From JBFWVJ01 sp050246795 (GTDB lineage: Bacteria; Patescibacteriota; Gracilibacteria; JAUYGZ01): a stretch of 64,000 bases of DNA. The stretch covers positions 57,568-121,567 of the forward strand of contig JBFWVJ010000006.1 in NCBI GenBank assembly GCA_050246795.1, read 5' to 3'. The translations under genes and the position numbers were made by a program. Below are positions 57,876-64,000 of the stretch, in pieces (position 1 is the first letter of the stretch; the number at the start of each line of letters is the position of its first letter). The notes below the pieces were generated by a model. That model did no database searches. It worked only from the letters and a program-made list of their open reading frames with translations, and was not told the DNA's origin.

Positions 57876-59004
57876 AAAGAATGATTTCCCGGCCGACCAC
57901 CTGATTTTCTCGCTCGTACTGCAGCGAACGGAGAGGAAGCAGGCGAGCCAAGCCTTGCGAAGTATATTCGTTCAAAGAGGGCTCAGGATAGAAGATTTTT
58001 TCCTTTTTCGACCGAAAGAATGGACAACAGAAAACAATCCGATCTCCTTTTTTAATAATTCGGCTTATTTCAGAGAAGAATTTGCTATTGATCGCATGAA
58101 GCAGATCAAAAATTTTCTTTTGTTCTTGAGCGTTTGGAAAACGAAGTAAAGGAGGGCCGAGATAGCCTTCGGTGACGATCGTGAGAGGATCTGAAAGTTG
58201 TAAGTGTTCAAAAGTATGGGTGGCGTCATGGTGGAAAACTTCAAATTTCGAAGGTCGAATGTCGAATTTTTGTATCAGCCATTCCATGTTTTCCTTGCTG
58301 GCTTCGACCATCCTCCCATTGATGTCCGACCCTGCCACCGGGAAGCCCATCAAGGTCGCCTCCAGCAAAATGGTTCCCAAGCCGCAGAAAGGATCATAAA
58401 TCGTGGTCCCGGATTGGGGTTTGGCGAAGTTGACCATCATTTGGGCGAGTTTCGGCGGCAGCATACCTACTTTCATATCTCGCTTTGGTTTTTCATAGTC
58501 TCGAAGGGAGTACGCGTCAATATCTTGGAAAAAAACGGTCTGAGCCCAGATCTCTCGCCCTTTTTCCTGGTCGGGAAGCTTGTAATAGCACTTCACTAAA
58601 TCAATGCCCTTTTCTAAAATTTTGCTTTGGTTCAGCTGTCCAGAGCTCATGTTTGAAAAATCTTTATTCAAAAATCTGGCATTCCTTCCTCGCTCCCTCA
58701 GGTCTTTTTTTATACTCATCAAGACTTTTGACAGCTGACCTTGGGTCCCATACTGAGAGACTGCGAATTCAATTTTCTCAGTCTTTGCCACCGATTCGAT
58801 GCGATCAACAGGATCCCCATCGATCACCTCGCAAACCTTAATCGTCCCACCCAATCGATTCATGTCTTTTCTGGTGATATCCCGATCCAATTGGATGAGA
58901 GAAAAAGCCTGGCTTTGGAAGATCATGAAGTCTTCATAAAGACACTTCAATTCATACTGGGACAGGCTTGCGTTTTTGCCGTGGATAAAAATATACTGCT
59001 TCAT
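57862..59004 (-). CDS. TRM11/TrmG10-like RNA guanine-N2 methyltransferase
   Basis: 380 residues from ATG 59004. N-terminal THUMP-like region (about 60-130, GTQGQLSKVLMSIKKDLRERG), then GMLPPKLAQMMVNFA, the SAM site YDPFCGLGTILLEATLMG, GSDINGRMVEASKENM and a catalytic-loop-like TEGYLGPPLL, where many relatives have a D/N-PPY motif. Archaeal and eukaryal TRM11-type enzymes methylate G10 of tRNA; the shape TEGYLGP is a recurrent variant. Target here unknown. Divergent from the small anchored protein at 59041. Confidence 0.82.
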   Translation of the reverse strand: MKQYIFIHGKNASLSQYELKCLYEDFMIFQSQAFSLIQLDRDITRKDMNRLGGTIKVCEVIDGDPVDRIESVAKTEKIEFAVSQYGTQGQLSKVLMSIKKDLRERGRNARFLNKDFSNMSSGQLNQSKILEKGIDLVKCYYKLPDQEKGREIWAQTVFFQDIDAYSLRDYEKPKRDMKVGMLPPKLAQMMVNFAKPQSGTTIYDPFCGLGTILLEATLMGFPVAGSDINGRMVEASKENMEWLIQKFDIRPSKFEVFHHDATHTFEHLQLSDPLTIVTEGYLGPPLLRFPNAQEQKKIFDLLHAINSKFFSEISRIIKKGDRIVFCCPFFRSKKEKIFYPEPSLNEYTSQGLARLLPLRSLQYERENQVVGREIILFEKP

Positions 59005-59040
59005 AGTTTTTGTAAGACGTGGATTATACCTGTTCTCCTC

Positions 59041-59520
59041 ATGAAGATCAACGATCAGCATCATAAAAGAATCCTTTTGGTTTTGACAGCCGTCTTGGTG
59101 TTTTGGCTGGGGAGGCTTTCAATTCACTATGAAGTCCATCGGGAACTTCCACCGGTTCAAACCGTCCCAGAGATCAATGAAAAAATTCCGATGATTGAAA
59201 TCCTTGATATCTCAAACGGGCAGATCACCGGCGCCGTAAACAAATCGGAAATTCGAATAAAGTCCGGAGATTCCGTCGCGGTTCCCGATGAAAACAATCA
59301 GTTCATACTGAGTATTCAGCACCTAGGTTTTCTGGGAGAACGTGTTCCTATCGTCAAACACCAAATCCCCGAATGGGCCCAATTCGTTGCCAGCAAAAAC
59401 GGGAAGTATTTTTATGGGCTCGACGAATCGTCAGCAAAAAATCTGAGCGTGGAAAATCGGGTGTATTTTGCAAATCAGCAAGATGCTGAAAACTCCGGAT
59501 ATCAAAAAAGGACACGATAA
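59041..59520 (+). CDS. Membrane-anchored protein with Ada-like C-terminal motif
   Basis: 159 residues from ATG 59041. Signal-anchor at about 9-27; the middle is a short beta-rich domain. The end, VASKNGKYFYGLDESSAKNLSVENRVYFANQQDAENSGYQKR, follows the pattern of CPR proteins with a small Ada-type metal-binding module (SKNG..Y....C..A..I...N..+F.S...A...GY.P), but the Cys is replaced, so metal binding is doubtful. Function unknown. A GGCGAGG hairpin follows the stop. Confidence 0.6.
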   Translation: MKINDQHHKRILLVLTAVLVFWLGRLSIHYEVHRELPPVQTVPEINEKIPMIEILDISNGQITGAVNKSEIRIKSGDSVAVPDENNQFILSIQHLGFLGERVPIVKHQIPEWAQFVASKNGKYFYGLDESSAKNLSVENRVYFANQQDAENSGYQKRTR

Positions 59521-59525
59521 CCGAA

Positions 59526-59547
59526 GGCGAGGTTCGATAACCTCGCC
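59526..59547 (+). terminator. GGCGAGGTT hairpin after the 59041 gene
   Basis: GGCGAGGTT-CGAT-AACCTCGCC, perfect 9-bp stem. It is not followed by a T-run on the plus strand, so it may stabilise mRNA ends rather than terminate alone. Same stem family as at 9133 and 30350. Confidence 0.5.
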
Positions 59548-59555
59548 GTAGGATA

Positions 59556-59587
59556 ATCAAAAAGGCGTGGATGTCGATCCGCGCCTT
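59556..59587 (-). terminator. clpC terminator
   Basis: AAGGCGCGGAT/ATCCACGCCTT stem (11 bp with one G-T/mismatch position) and four-base loop, followed on the minus strand by TTTTTGATT. Thirteen bases after the clpC stop. Confidence 0.75.
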
Positions 59588-59599
59588 CAAGGTTGATTG

Positions 59600-62239
59600 C
59601 TATTTCCCCACCGCGAAATCCAATTGTTCTTCAGTTTCTCCCTTCTTTTTCATCAGATCGACCTTGATCTTTTCTCCATCATGGAGCTGGTCTTCCAGGA
59701 GCTTGTTGGAAAGCTCGGTTTCGATCAAATCTTGAATGGTTCGGCGGACAGGTCGTGCGCCGTAAGCAGGGTCGTAACTCTTCGTAGCGAGGTAATCCAG
59801 CGCCTTCGGAGCAATATCGATCTTGATCTCACGCTTATCCAGTCGCTTCTGGAGCTTCTCCAAGTGCAGCTTCACGATTTCTTTCACGTGATCGTGAGTG
59901 AGCGGTCGGAAGACGATCATCTGGTCGAGACGGTTAATGAATTCTGGGGAGAAGGCATCTTTTACTTCCTTCATGATCGTTTCTTTGGCGAGTTCGAACT
60001 CTTCTTCATCCTTCTTGAGCTGGTCTTTATCGACATCGAATCCAATCGGCGCAGCCTTGTTCGTTAGCCGTTCAGCACCAATGTTCGAGGTCATGATGAT
60101 GATGGTGTTCTTGAAAGAAATCTTTCGTCCCTTTCCATCTGTGAGCATCCCGTCTTCCATGATCTGTAGAAGAATATTCTGCACGTCTCGATGAGCCTTT
60201 TCGATTTCATCGAAGAGGACAACGGAGTAGGGGCGGTTCCGTACAGCTTCTGTCAGCTGCCCTCCTTCTTCATAACCGACATAACCTGCGGTCGTTCCCA
60301 CCAGACGAGAAACATTGTGGCGTTCCATGAACTCCGACATGTCGACTTTGATGAGCGCGTCTTGAGTCCCAAAGAACTCTTCTGCCAATACTTTCACCAA
60401 TTCTGTCTTCCCAACTCCCGTAGGGCCTAAGAAGAGAAAAGAGCCGATCGGTCGTTTCTCATCTCCGATGTTCATTCGAGACCGGCGGATGGACTGAGCG
60501 ATGACTTTGATGGCATCTCCTTGACCAACGATTCGTTTCGCCAAGGTCTTTTCAATATTCTTGAGCTTATCAATATCACTCTTGAGCATTCGGCTGGCAG
60601 GGATCCCGGTCGCGCGGGCAATGGCTTCCGCGATGTTTTCACCGGTAACATGAGGTTTCTTTTCATCGGGAACTTCTTGCTTCTTCGCTTCTCGGATTTT
60701 CTCCTTCATTTCGAGCTCCTTGGCTCGAAGTCGAGAAGCTTTTTCGTAATCCTGCTGATACACCGACGCTTCTTTGTTTTTCACGATCTTTGAAAGCTGC
60801 GCTTCCAACTTCTGGATTTCGTCGATATTCCCGTTGGTCTGAAGGCTCTTGAGCGAGCAGGCTTCATCCAGGATGTCGATGGCTTTGTCGGGCAGGAATC
60901 GATCGCTGACATAACGCTTGGAAAGTTCCACTGCTGCTTCCACCGCATCATCATCGATCTTAATCCCATGATAGTCTTCATATGTTTTTCGAAGGCCCTT
61001 CAAAATGGCAATCGCGTCGTCAACTGAAGGTTCATCCACCATGACCTTTTGGAAGCGTCGTTCCAAAGCTTTGTCTTTTTCGATGTGCTTCTGATATTCA
61101 TTCAAGGTCGTAGAACCAATCACTTGGACTCGTCCTCGGGCCAAGGCAGGCTTTAATATATTCGCCGCGTCCAATGATCCCTCCGCGCCTCCGGCTCCGA
61201 TCACCGTATGAAGTTCATCAATGAAGAGGATCACCTCATTTTCCGCTTGAGAAGCTTCGTCAATGACTCGTTTCATGCGCTCTTCAAATTCTCCACGATA
61301 CTTGGTGCCCGCGACCATGGCAGTCATGTCGAGTTCCAAGACACGCTTGTCGAGCATGCCCACTGGTACTTCTCGCGCCACAATCCGTTGAGCAAGGCCT
61401 TCGGCGATGGCGGTTTTCCCGACTCCTGGTTCACCGATCAGCACAGGGTTATTCTTGGTCTTTCGATTCAAAATAGCAATAATGCGTTCGATTTCTTTCT
61501 GCCGACCAATCACCGGATCAAGCTTGCCGTCTTTCGCCATTTGGCTGAAATCGGTCGTAAAATAGTCCAGGGCAGGGGTCCGGGAAGGCTTTTTATTGTC
61601 CTTGGACTGAGGGCCGGAAAAGGTTTCCGCCATTTGGGGAGCCTGTTGTCCGTTCTGTTGCATTTGCGCGTTGATGATGAGTCCCTGGAGCCCGTTCATG
61701 AAATTCTCCAAAGGATTCTGCCCAGGCTGGCCTGGTTGTCCTGGCAGTGGGGCCTGAAACTGGATCCCGGCGACATTTCCCATCGGAGCCGCGCCGCCTT
61801 GGCTAAATTGACTCTGGATGTATTCGAGAATGTCGTTCAGATTGATCTTCATGTTTTCCAAAATCACCGTGGCTGCTGTTTCTCGTTGAGTGCACAACGA
61901 ATAGAGAATATGGCTGGTCGTGATCTCAGGATGCTGGAATTTATAAGCAAGCGCTATTGCGTCTTCCAAGGTCTTCTTGGCATATCGGCTCAGTTTTTCG
62001 CCTGGTTCCTTTTCCATGCCGACCTTGATGGTCCCGACATTTTCCAGGACTAGCTGAACATTTTCGAGGGTTACGCCGAAATGCTGAAGCACCTTGGCAC
62101 CGCTGCAATTCTTCTTGGCCAAAATCCCCAGCAGGATGTGTTCAGTCCCGATGTAGGTGGAATTCGCTTTCTTCGCCACGCTCTCCGCGAAAAGGAGGGC
62201 TTTTTTGGCGTTTTCTGAGAATTTATCGAAGTTGTTCAT
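59600..62239 (-). CDS. clpC: ClpC-type AAA+ unfoldase
   Basis: 879 residues. N-terminal double Clp_N repeat (1-145), then an unusual Gln/Pro/Gly/Met-rich linker (about 150-215, PGQPGQPGQNP...MQQNGQQAPQM), first AAA module with GEPGVGKTA, a UVR motif (YQQDYEKASRLRAKELEMKEKI) that marks ClpC, second AAA module with GPTGVGKTE, and a C-terminal D2-small domain. It unfolds proteins for ClpP, encoded just upstream. The CIRCE-controlled promoter upstream of clpP probably drives both. An array of CTATAAA words precedes the ATG. Confidence 0.92.
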   Translation of the reverse strand: MNNFDKFSENAKKALLFAESVAKKANSTYIGTEHILLGILAKKNCSGAKVLQHFGVTLENVQLVLENVGTIKVGMEKEPGEKLSRYAKKTLEDAIALAYKFQHPEITTSHILYSLCTQRETAATVILENMKINLNDILEYIQSQFSQGGAAPMGNVAGIQFQAPLPGQPGQPGQNPLENFMNGLQGLIINAQMQQNGQQAPQMAETFSGPQSKDNKKPSRTPALDYFTTDFSQMAKDGKLDPVIGRQKEIERIIAILNRKTKNNPVLIGEPGVGKTAIAEGLAQRIVAREVPVGMLDKRVLELDMTAMVAGTKYRGEFEERMKRVIDEASQAENEVILFIDELHTVIGAGGAEGSLDAANILKPALARGRVQVIGSTTLNEYQKHIEKDKALERRFQKVMVDEPSVDDAIAILKGLRKTYEDYHGIKIDDDAVEAAVELSKRYVSDRFLPDKAIDILDEACSLKSLQTNGNIDEIQKLEAQLSKIVKNKEASVYQQDYEKASRLRAKELEMKEKIREAKKQEVPDEKKPHVTGENIAEAIARATGIPASRMLKSDIDKLKNIEKTLAKRIVGQGDAIKVIAQSIRRSRMNIGDEKRPIGSFLFLGPTGVGKTELVKVLAEEFFGTQDALIKVDMSEFMERHNVSRLVGTTAGYVGYEEGGQLTEAVRNRPYSVVLFDEIEKAHRDVQNILLQIMEDGMLTDGKGRKISFKNTIIIMTSNIGAERLTNKAAPIGFDVDKDQLKKDEEEFELAKETIMKEVKDAFSPEFINRLDQMIVFRPLTHDHVKEIVKLHLEKLQKRLDKREIKIDIAPKALDYLATKSYDPAYGARPVRRTIQDLIETELSNKLLEDQLHDGEKIKVDLMKKKGETEEQLDFAVGK

Positions 62240-62262
62240 GGGTTTGGTTTATAGTTTATAGT
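62240..62262 (-). repeat. CTATAAA word array before clpC
   Basis: On the minus strand: ACTATAAA-CTATAAA-CCAAACCC-ATG, two exact units and a degraded one directly before the clpC start. Single-sided. Confidence 0.5.
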
Positions 62263-62280
62263 TGATCGTTGAGGGACATC

Positions 62281-62946
62281 TTAGAAATCTGACTTCACTA
62301 CGCGTTGTTTTTGGTTCTTGATTGCTTTCAAAACTTCCAGATCGCCAATGACTTTATCGACTAATCCATATTGTACCGCTTGTTCTGCATTCATGAAATT
62401 ATCTCGGTCGGTATCTTTAATCACGCTCTCGAACTTCTGACCGCTGTGATAAGCGATGATATGGCTCAATCGGTCCTTAGTGCGCAGCATATGATTGGCA
62501 TGGATTTCAATATCCGTCGCCTGTCCTTCCATACCTCCGAGAGGCTGGTGGATCATGACTTCGGAATTCGGAAGCACATATCGTTTGCCTTTCGTTCCGG
62601 CTGTTAGGAGTACTGCTCCCATAGAGGCTGCCATCCCGATGCAAACAGTCGAAACATCCGGTTTGATGAGCTGCATGGTGTCATAAATCGCCAGTCCCGC
62701 GGTGACGTGACCACCAGGGGAGTGAATATACATGGTAATGTCTTTCTTTGGATCTTCCGCTTCTAAAAACAAAAGTTGGGCGATGATCAGATCAGCCATA
62801 TTGCTTTCCACGGGACCAGAACAAAACACAATGCGATCTTTGAGGAGTCGAGAATAAATATCATAGGCTCGTTCACCCTCGTGGCTCTTTTGGATCACGG
62901 TCGGTACCAAGAGATTTCGCTGGGGCTTAATAGTAGAAAGGCTCAT
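62281..62946 (-). CDS. clpP: ATP-dependent Clp protease proteolytic subunit
   Basis: 221 residues. Catalytic triad Ser108 (GMAASMGAVLL), His133 (VMIHQPLGG) and Asp182 region (KDTDRDNFM). FCSGPVESNMADLIIAQLLFLEAEDPKKDI is typical of ClpP. Tetradecameric serine peptidase working with ClpC. Its promoter carries a CIRCE operator, so heat-shock control through HrcA is expected. The N-terminus is slightly longer than usual (about 20 residues). Confidence 0.95.
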   Translation of the reverse strand: MSLSTIKPQRNLLVPTVIQKSHEGERAYDIYSRLLKDRIVFCSGPVESNMADLIIAQLLFLEAEDPKKDITMYIHSPGGHVTAGLAIYDTMQLIKPDVSTVCIGMAASMGAVLLTAGTKGKRYVLPNSEVMIHQPLGGMEGQATDIEIHANHMLRTKDRLSHIIAYHSGQKFESVIKDTDRDNFMNAEQAVQYGLVDKVIGDLEVLKAIKNQKQRVVKSDF

Positions 62947-62976
62947 AGAGAAGAAGAAAAGAAATGGTGAGAAGGA

Positions 62977-63003
62977 TTAGCACTCTTCATAATAGAGTGC
63001 TAA
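62977..63003. promoter_or_regulatory. CIRCE operator in the clpP promoter
   Basis: TTAGCACTC-TTCATAATA-GAGTGCTAA, an exact match to the HrcA-binding consensus with nine-base spacer. On the minus strand TTGACG (63017-63012), 17-base spacer, TATTAT (62994-62989) form the clpP promoter, and the -10 sits inside the CIRCE loop, so HrcA binding would block polymerase. Confidence 0.95.
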
Positions 63004-63019
63004 ATCTTCGCCGTCAATT

Positions 63020-63299
63020 GCTTCGGAGTCCAAAGCTATGCCGTGAAGGAAGTCTTCATTTCATGATATCAAAAAGAACAAAATCGGACAATTCTGTGCT
63101 CTTGAATGAATTGCACAAATGGTGTGGAGATCACATATCAAAAATTTCGTCCCAGAGAAGAGTTCAGGAGCTCATCTCCTGAACAGTGGGATCACATCTC
63201 CACCCCCACATGGAGGTTATTACTGAGGTGACGACCGTTCTTCCCGCGAGCGGGATGACGCGATCGTCTGACCTTCCGCCCGGAGGCAGATGGTCGACC
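63020..63299. other. Non-coding spacer with two large stem structures
   Basis: No plausible gene. Structure 1 (63124-63203): GTGGAGAT...ATCTCCAC outer stem, TCCCA/TGGGA, and a perfect inner GTTCAGGAG-5-CTCCTGAAC. Structure 2 (63225-63301): GAGGT-CGACC paired with GGTCG-ACCTC around CCCGC/GCGGG and CCTTCCG/CGGAGG hairpins; its end overlaps the stop of the 63300 gene. Could be a 3' untranslated region, a small RNA or inverted repeats; no known RNA family recognised. Confidence 0.4.
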
Positions 63300-63512
63300 T
63301 CAATCGTTGCCGAGAGGGCTGGGTTTGAACCGCCGGGTGCCGACCTTGTAGATCGGTTCCTTGGTCTCTGCTTTGGAGGATGCTGATGAGGGCTCCATTT
63401 TCTTCTCAGCTGGCTTGACCGGCTTGGAAGACTTGATGCCCAGGAAACTCAGAAGCATATCCATTGCGCCAACTTCCTTCTGAAGATTGAGGTTCTTGTT
63501 CGGATCCGACAT
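63300..63512 (-). CDS. Small charged protein of unknown function
   Basis: About 70 residues from ATG 63512 (frame opens 11 codons earlier at 63545). MSDPNKNLNLQKEVGAMDMLLSFLGIKSSKP then a Lys/Ser/Ala/Pro-rich low-complexity stretch and a short conserved-looking end (IYKVGTRRFKPSPLGND). No family recognised. Transcribed from the promoter at 63602-63629 with an untranslated leader of about 85 bases. Could be an accessory chaperone-region protein by location; that is speculation. Confidence 0.55.
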   Translation of the reverse strand: MSDPNKNLNLQKEVGAMDMLLSFLGIKSSKPVKPAEKKMEPSSASSKAETKEPIYKVGTRRFKPSPLGND

Positions 63513-63601
63513 GACTTTCTCATCCCCGATCAAGTATTGGATCAAAGACCAGATTCGCCCGCCGTTCGATGCGAAGGCGAGAGGGTCTTTTTTCCGCGCG
63601 C

Positions 63602-63629
63602 ATTATAATGTGTTTAACGATGCAATCAA
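63602..63629 (-). promoter_or_regulatory. Promoter of the 63300 gene (copy 1 of a twin promoter)
   Basis: Minus strand TTGATT (63629-63624), 16-base spacer, TATAAT (63607-63602), immediately followed by GCGCGCGG. Copy 2 at 63827-63854 has the same -35, spacer length, -10 and GCGCGCGG. Confidence 0.8.
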
Positions 63630-63659
63630 GGTGTAAAATTTTTTTGCTCCTTCACTATC

Positions 63660-63826
63660 ATAAAACGTCTCCCGCTCCTTCCTCGAACAATGAGAGAAAA
63701 GGAGCGGGCTGTCAGCTTTCCCGCCCGACACGAGCGGGAAGGCGGTATGGAAGTTTTTCTTCCATGAATCCTCCTCCGGCATCCAAACCATGAGCTTCAC
63801 GATGAAGCCCAAGGAACACCGCGCGC
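63660..63826 (-). ncRNA. Candidate small RNA with own promoter and terminator
   Basis: From the twin promoter at 63827 the minus-strand transcript starts GCGCGCGG and folds into hairpins GGGCTTCA-TCG-TGAAGCTC, ATGGAAG-AAAAA-CTTCCAT, CTTCCCGC...GCGGGAA, and a final CCCGCTCCTT...AAGGAGCGGG stem (63708-63671) followed by GACGTTTTATG. About 170 bases, no convincing reading frame (a 69-codon frame exists but its codons follow the hairpins). It is not a family I recognise; 6S, SRP, tmRNA and RNase P were considered and do not fit. Confidence 0.5.
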
Positions 63827-63854
63827 ATTATAGGATATTTTTTTATAAAATCAA
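63827..63854 (-). promoter_or_regulatory. Promoter of the candidate small RNA (copy 2 of a twin promoter)
   Basis: Minus strand TTGATT (63854-63849), 16-base spacer, TATAAT (63832-63827), then GCGCGCGG, identical in key bases to copy 1 225 bases away. Suggests a local duplication or common regulation. Confidence 0.75.
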
Positions 63855-63939
63855 GATATTGATAATTGCGAGCTATAAACCTCACAGACAAATAGGACAC
63901 CGTGTAGTGTGAAAAGGTCTAATTCATCACCCAAACACG

Positions 63940-64000
63940 ATGTCCCAAGATAAACTGCACCAAATTCGTCAGGAAGTAAAAGAAAAGGAGCTTTCAAGAG
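63940..64000 (+). CDS. Start of a gene cut by the window end
   Basis: ATG at 63940, reading MSQDKLHQIRQEVKEKELSR, 20 codons with charged helical character before the window ends. No family can be named. No Shine-Dalgarno sequence is obvious; the upstream AT-rich region is divergent with the candidate small RNA. Confidence 0.45.
   Translation, partial: MSQDKLHQIRQEVKEKELSR

Noticed and set aside
63603..63812. 69-codon minus-strand frame (MGFIVKLMVWMPEEDSW...)
   Set aside because: Its codons coincide with consecutive hairpins, there is no family match, and it lies between a promoter and a terminator like an RNA gene; kept as candidate small RNA instead.
1..64000. UGA recoding (glycine) as in Gracilibacteria
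   Set aside because: Many well-conserved genes end at TGA at the family length and prfB is present with its regulatory UGA.

Overview
The window looks like a chromosomal segment of a Candidate Phyla Radiation (Patescibacteria) bacterium, with Peregrinibacteria-like lineages a reasonable but unproven guess. The evidence is short housekeeping proteins, many tiny one- or two-helix membrane proteins, VanW, RNHCP, DUF5654-type, bS21 and F420-ligase-like genes, and almost no metabolic pathways. The genetic code is standard. UGA ends many genes, and prfB (RF2) is present with its own programmed frameshift at an internal UGA, which argues against the UGA=Gly lineages (Gracilibacteria, Absconditabacteria).

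Layout. 1-4 kb: end of a CofE-like ligase, murC, an ABC exporter. 4-10.7 kb (minus): a repair/nuclease cluster (GNAT protein, UvrD-like helicase fused to an Fe-S RecB-type nuclease, rmuC, a translin homologue, an ATP-cone/Mrr-type nuclease). 10.7-16 kb (minus): a copper-tolerance operon (csoR, periplasmic multicopper oxidase, Met-rich membrane protein, copA, a membrane fatty-acid-hydroxylase-type protein) with a perfect CsoR-type operator at its head. 16-22 kb: VanW, an acyltransferase-like membrane protein, a Crp/Fnr regulator behind a structured RNA with terminator, a bacterial PH protein, an M29 aminopeptidase. 22-25 kb: a tRNA(CAU) split by a group I intron carrying an antisense HNH gene, then rpsT, rsmG and tilS. 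25-30 kb: RNHCP protein, ECF sigma factor, prfB, a PP2C-like/propeller membrane protein. 30-38 kb: rpsU, a SpoU methyltransferase, glycosyltransferase, rsmI, tsaB, dgt, der, yggS. 38-51 kb: rluD, maf, a HisRS-like gene, shikimate-kinase-like gene, mutS, mutL, a LmbE-like deacetylase, tmk, pheT, tRNA-Thr(CGU). 51-59.5 kb: K+ channel, rlmI-like, Nudix, recG, two unrecognised proteins, a TRM11-like methyltransferase. 59.5-64 kb: clpC and clpP under a CIRCE-controlled promoter, a small ORF, and a stretch with two nearly identical promoters and a probable small RNA.

How the parts connect. TilS converts the CAU anticodon of tRNA-Ile2 to lysidine, and the intron-split tRNA with CAU anticodon lies 1.4 kb from tilS. 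rpsT, rpsU, rsmG, rsmI, rluD, der, prfB, pheT, tsaB and tilS form a dispersed translation set; mutS/mutL, recG, rmuC and the helicase-nuclease form a repair set; clpP/clpC are under heat-shock (HrcA/CIRCE) control.

Most notable: (1) the group I intron between U33 and C34 of tRNA(CAU) with an antisense HNH gene in its P1 loop; (2) arrays of degenerate short words, with a different word at each locus, next to many gene starts and often facing outward from a central point, one of which seems to have erased the canonical start codon of rsmI; (3) two uncharacterised structured RNAs; (4) two related palindromic repeat elements; (5) a bacterial translin homologue.
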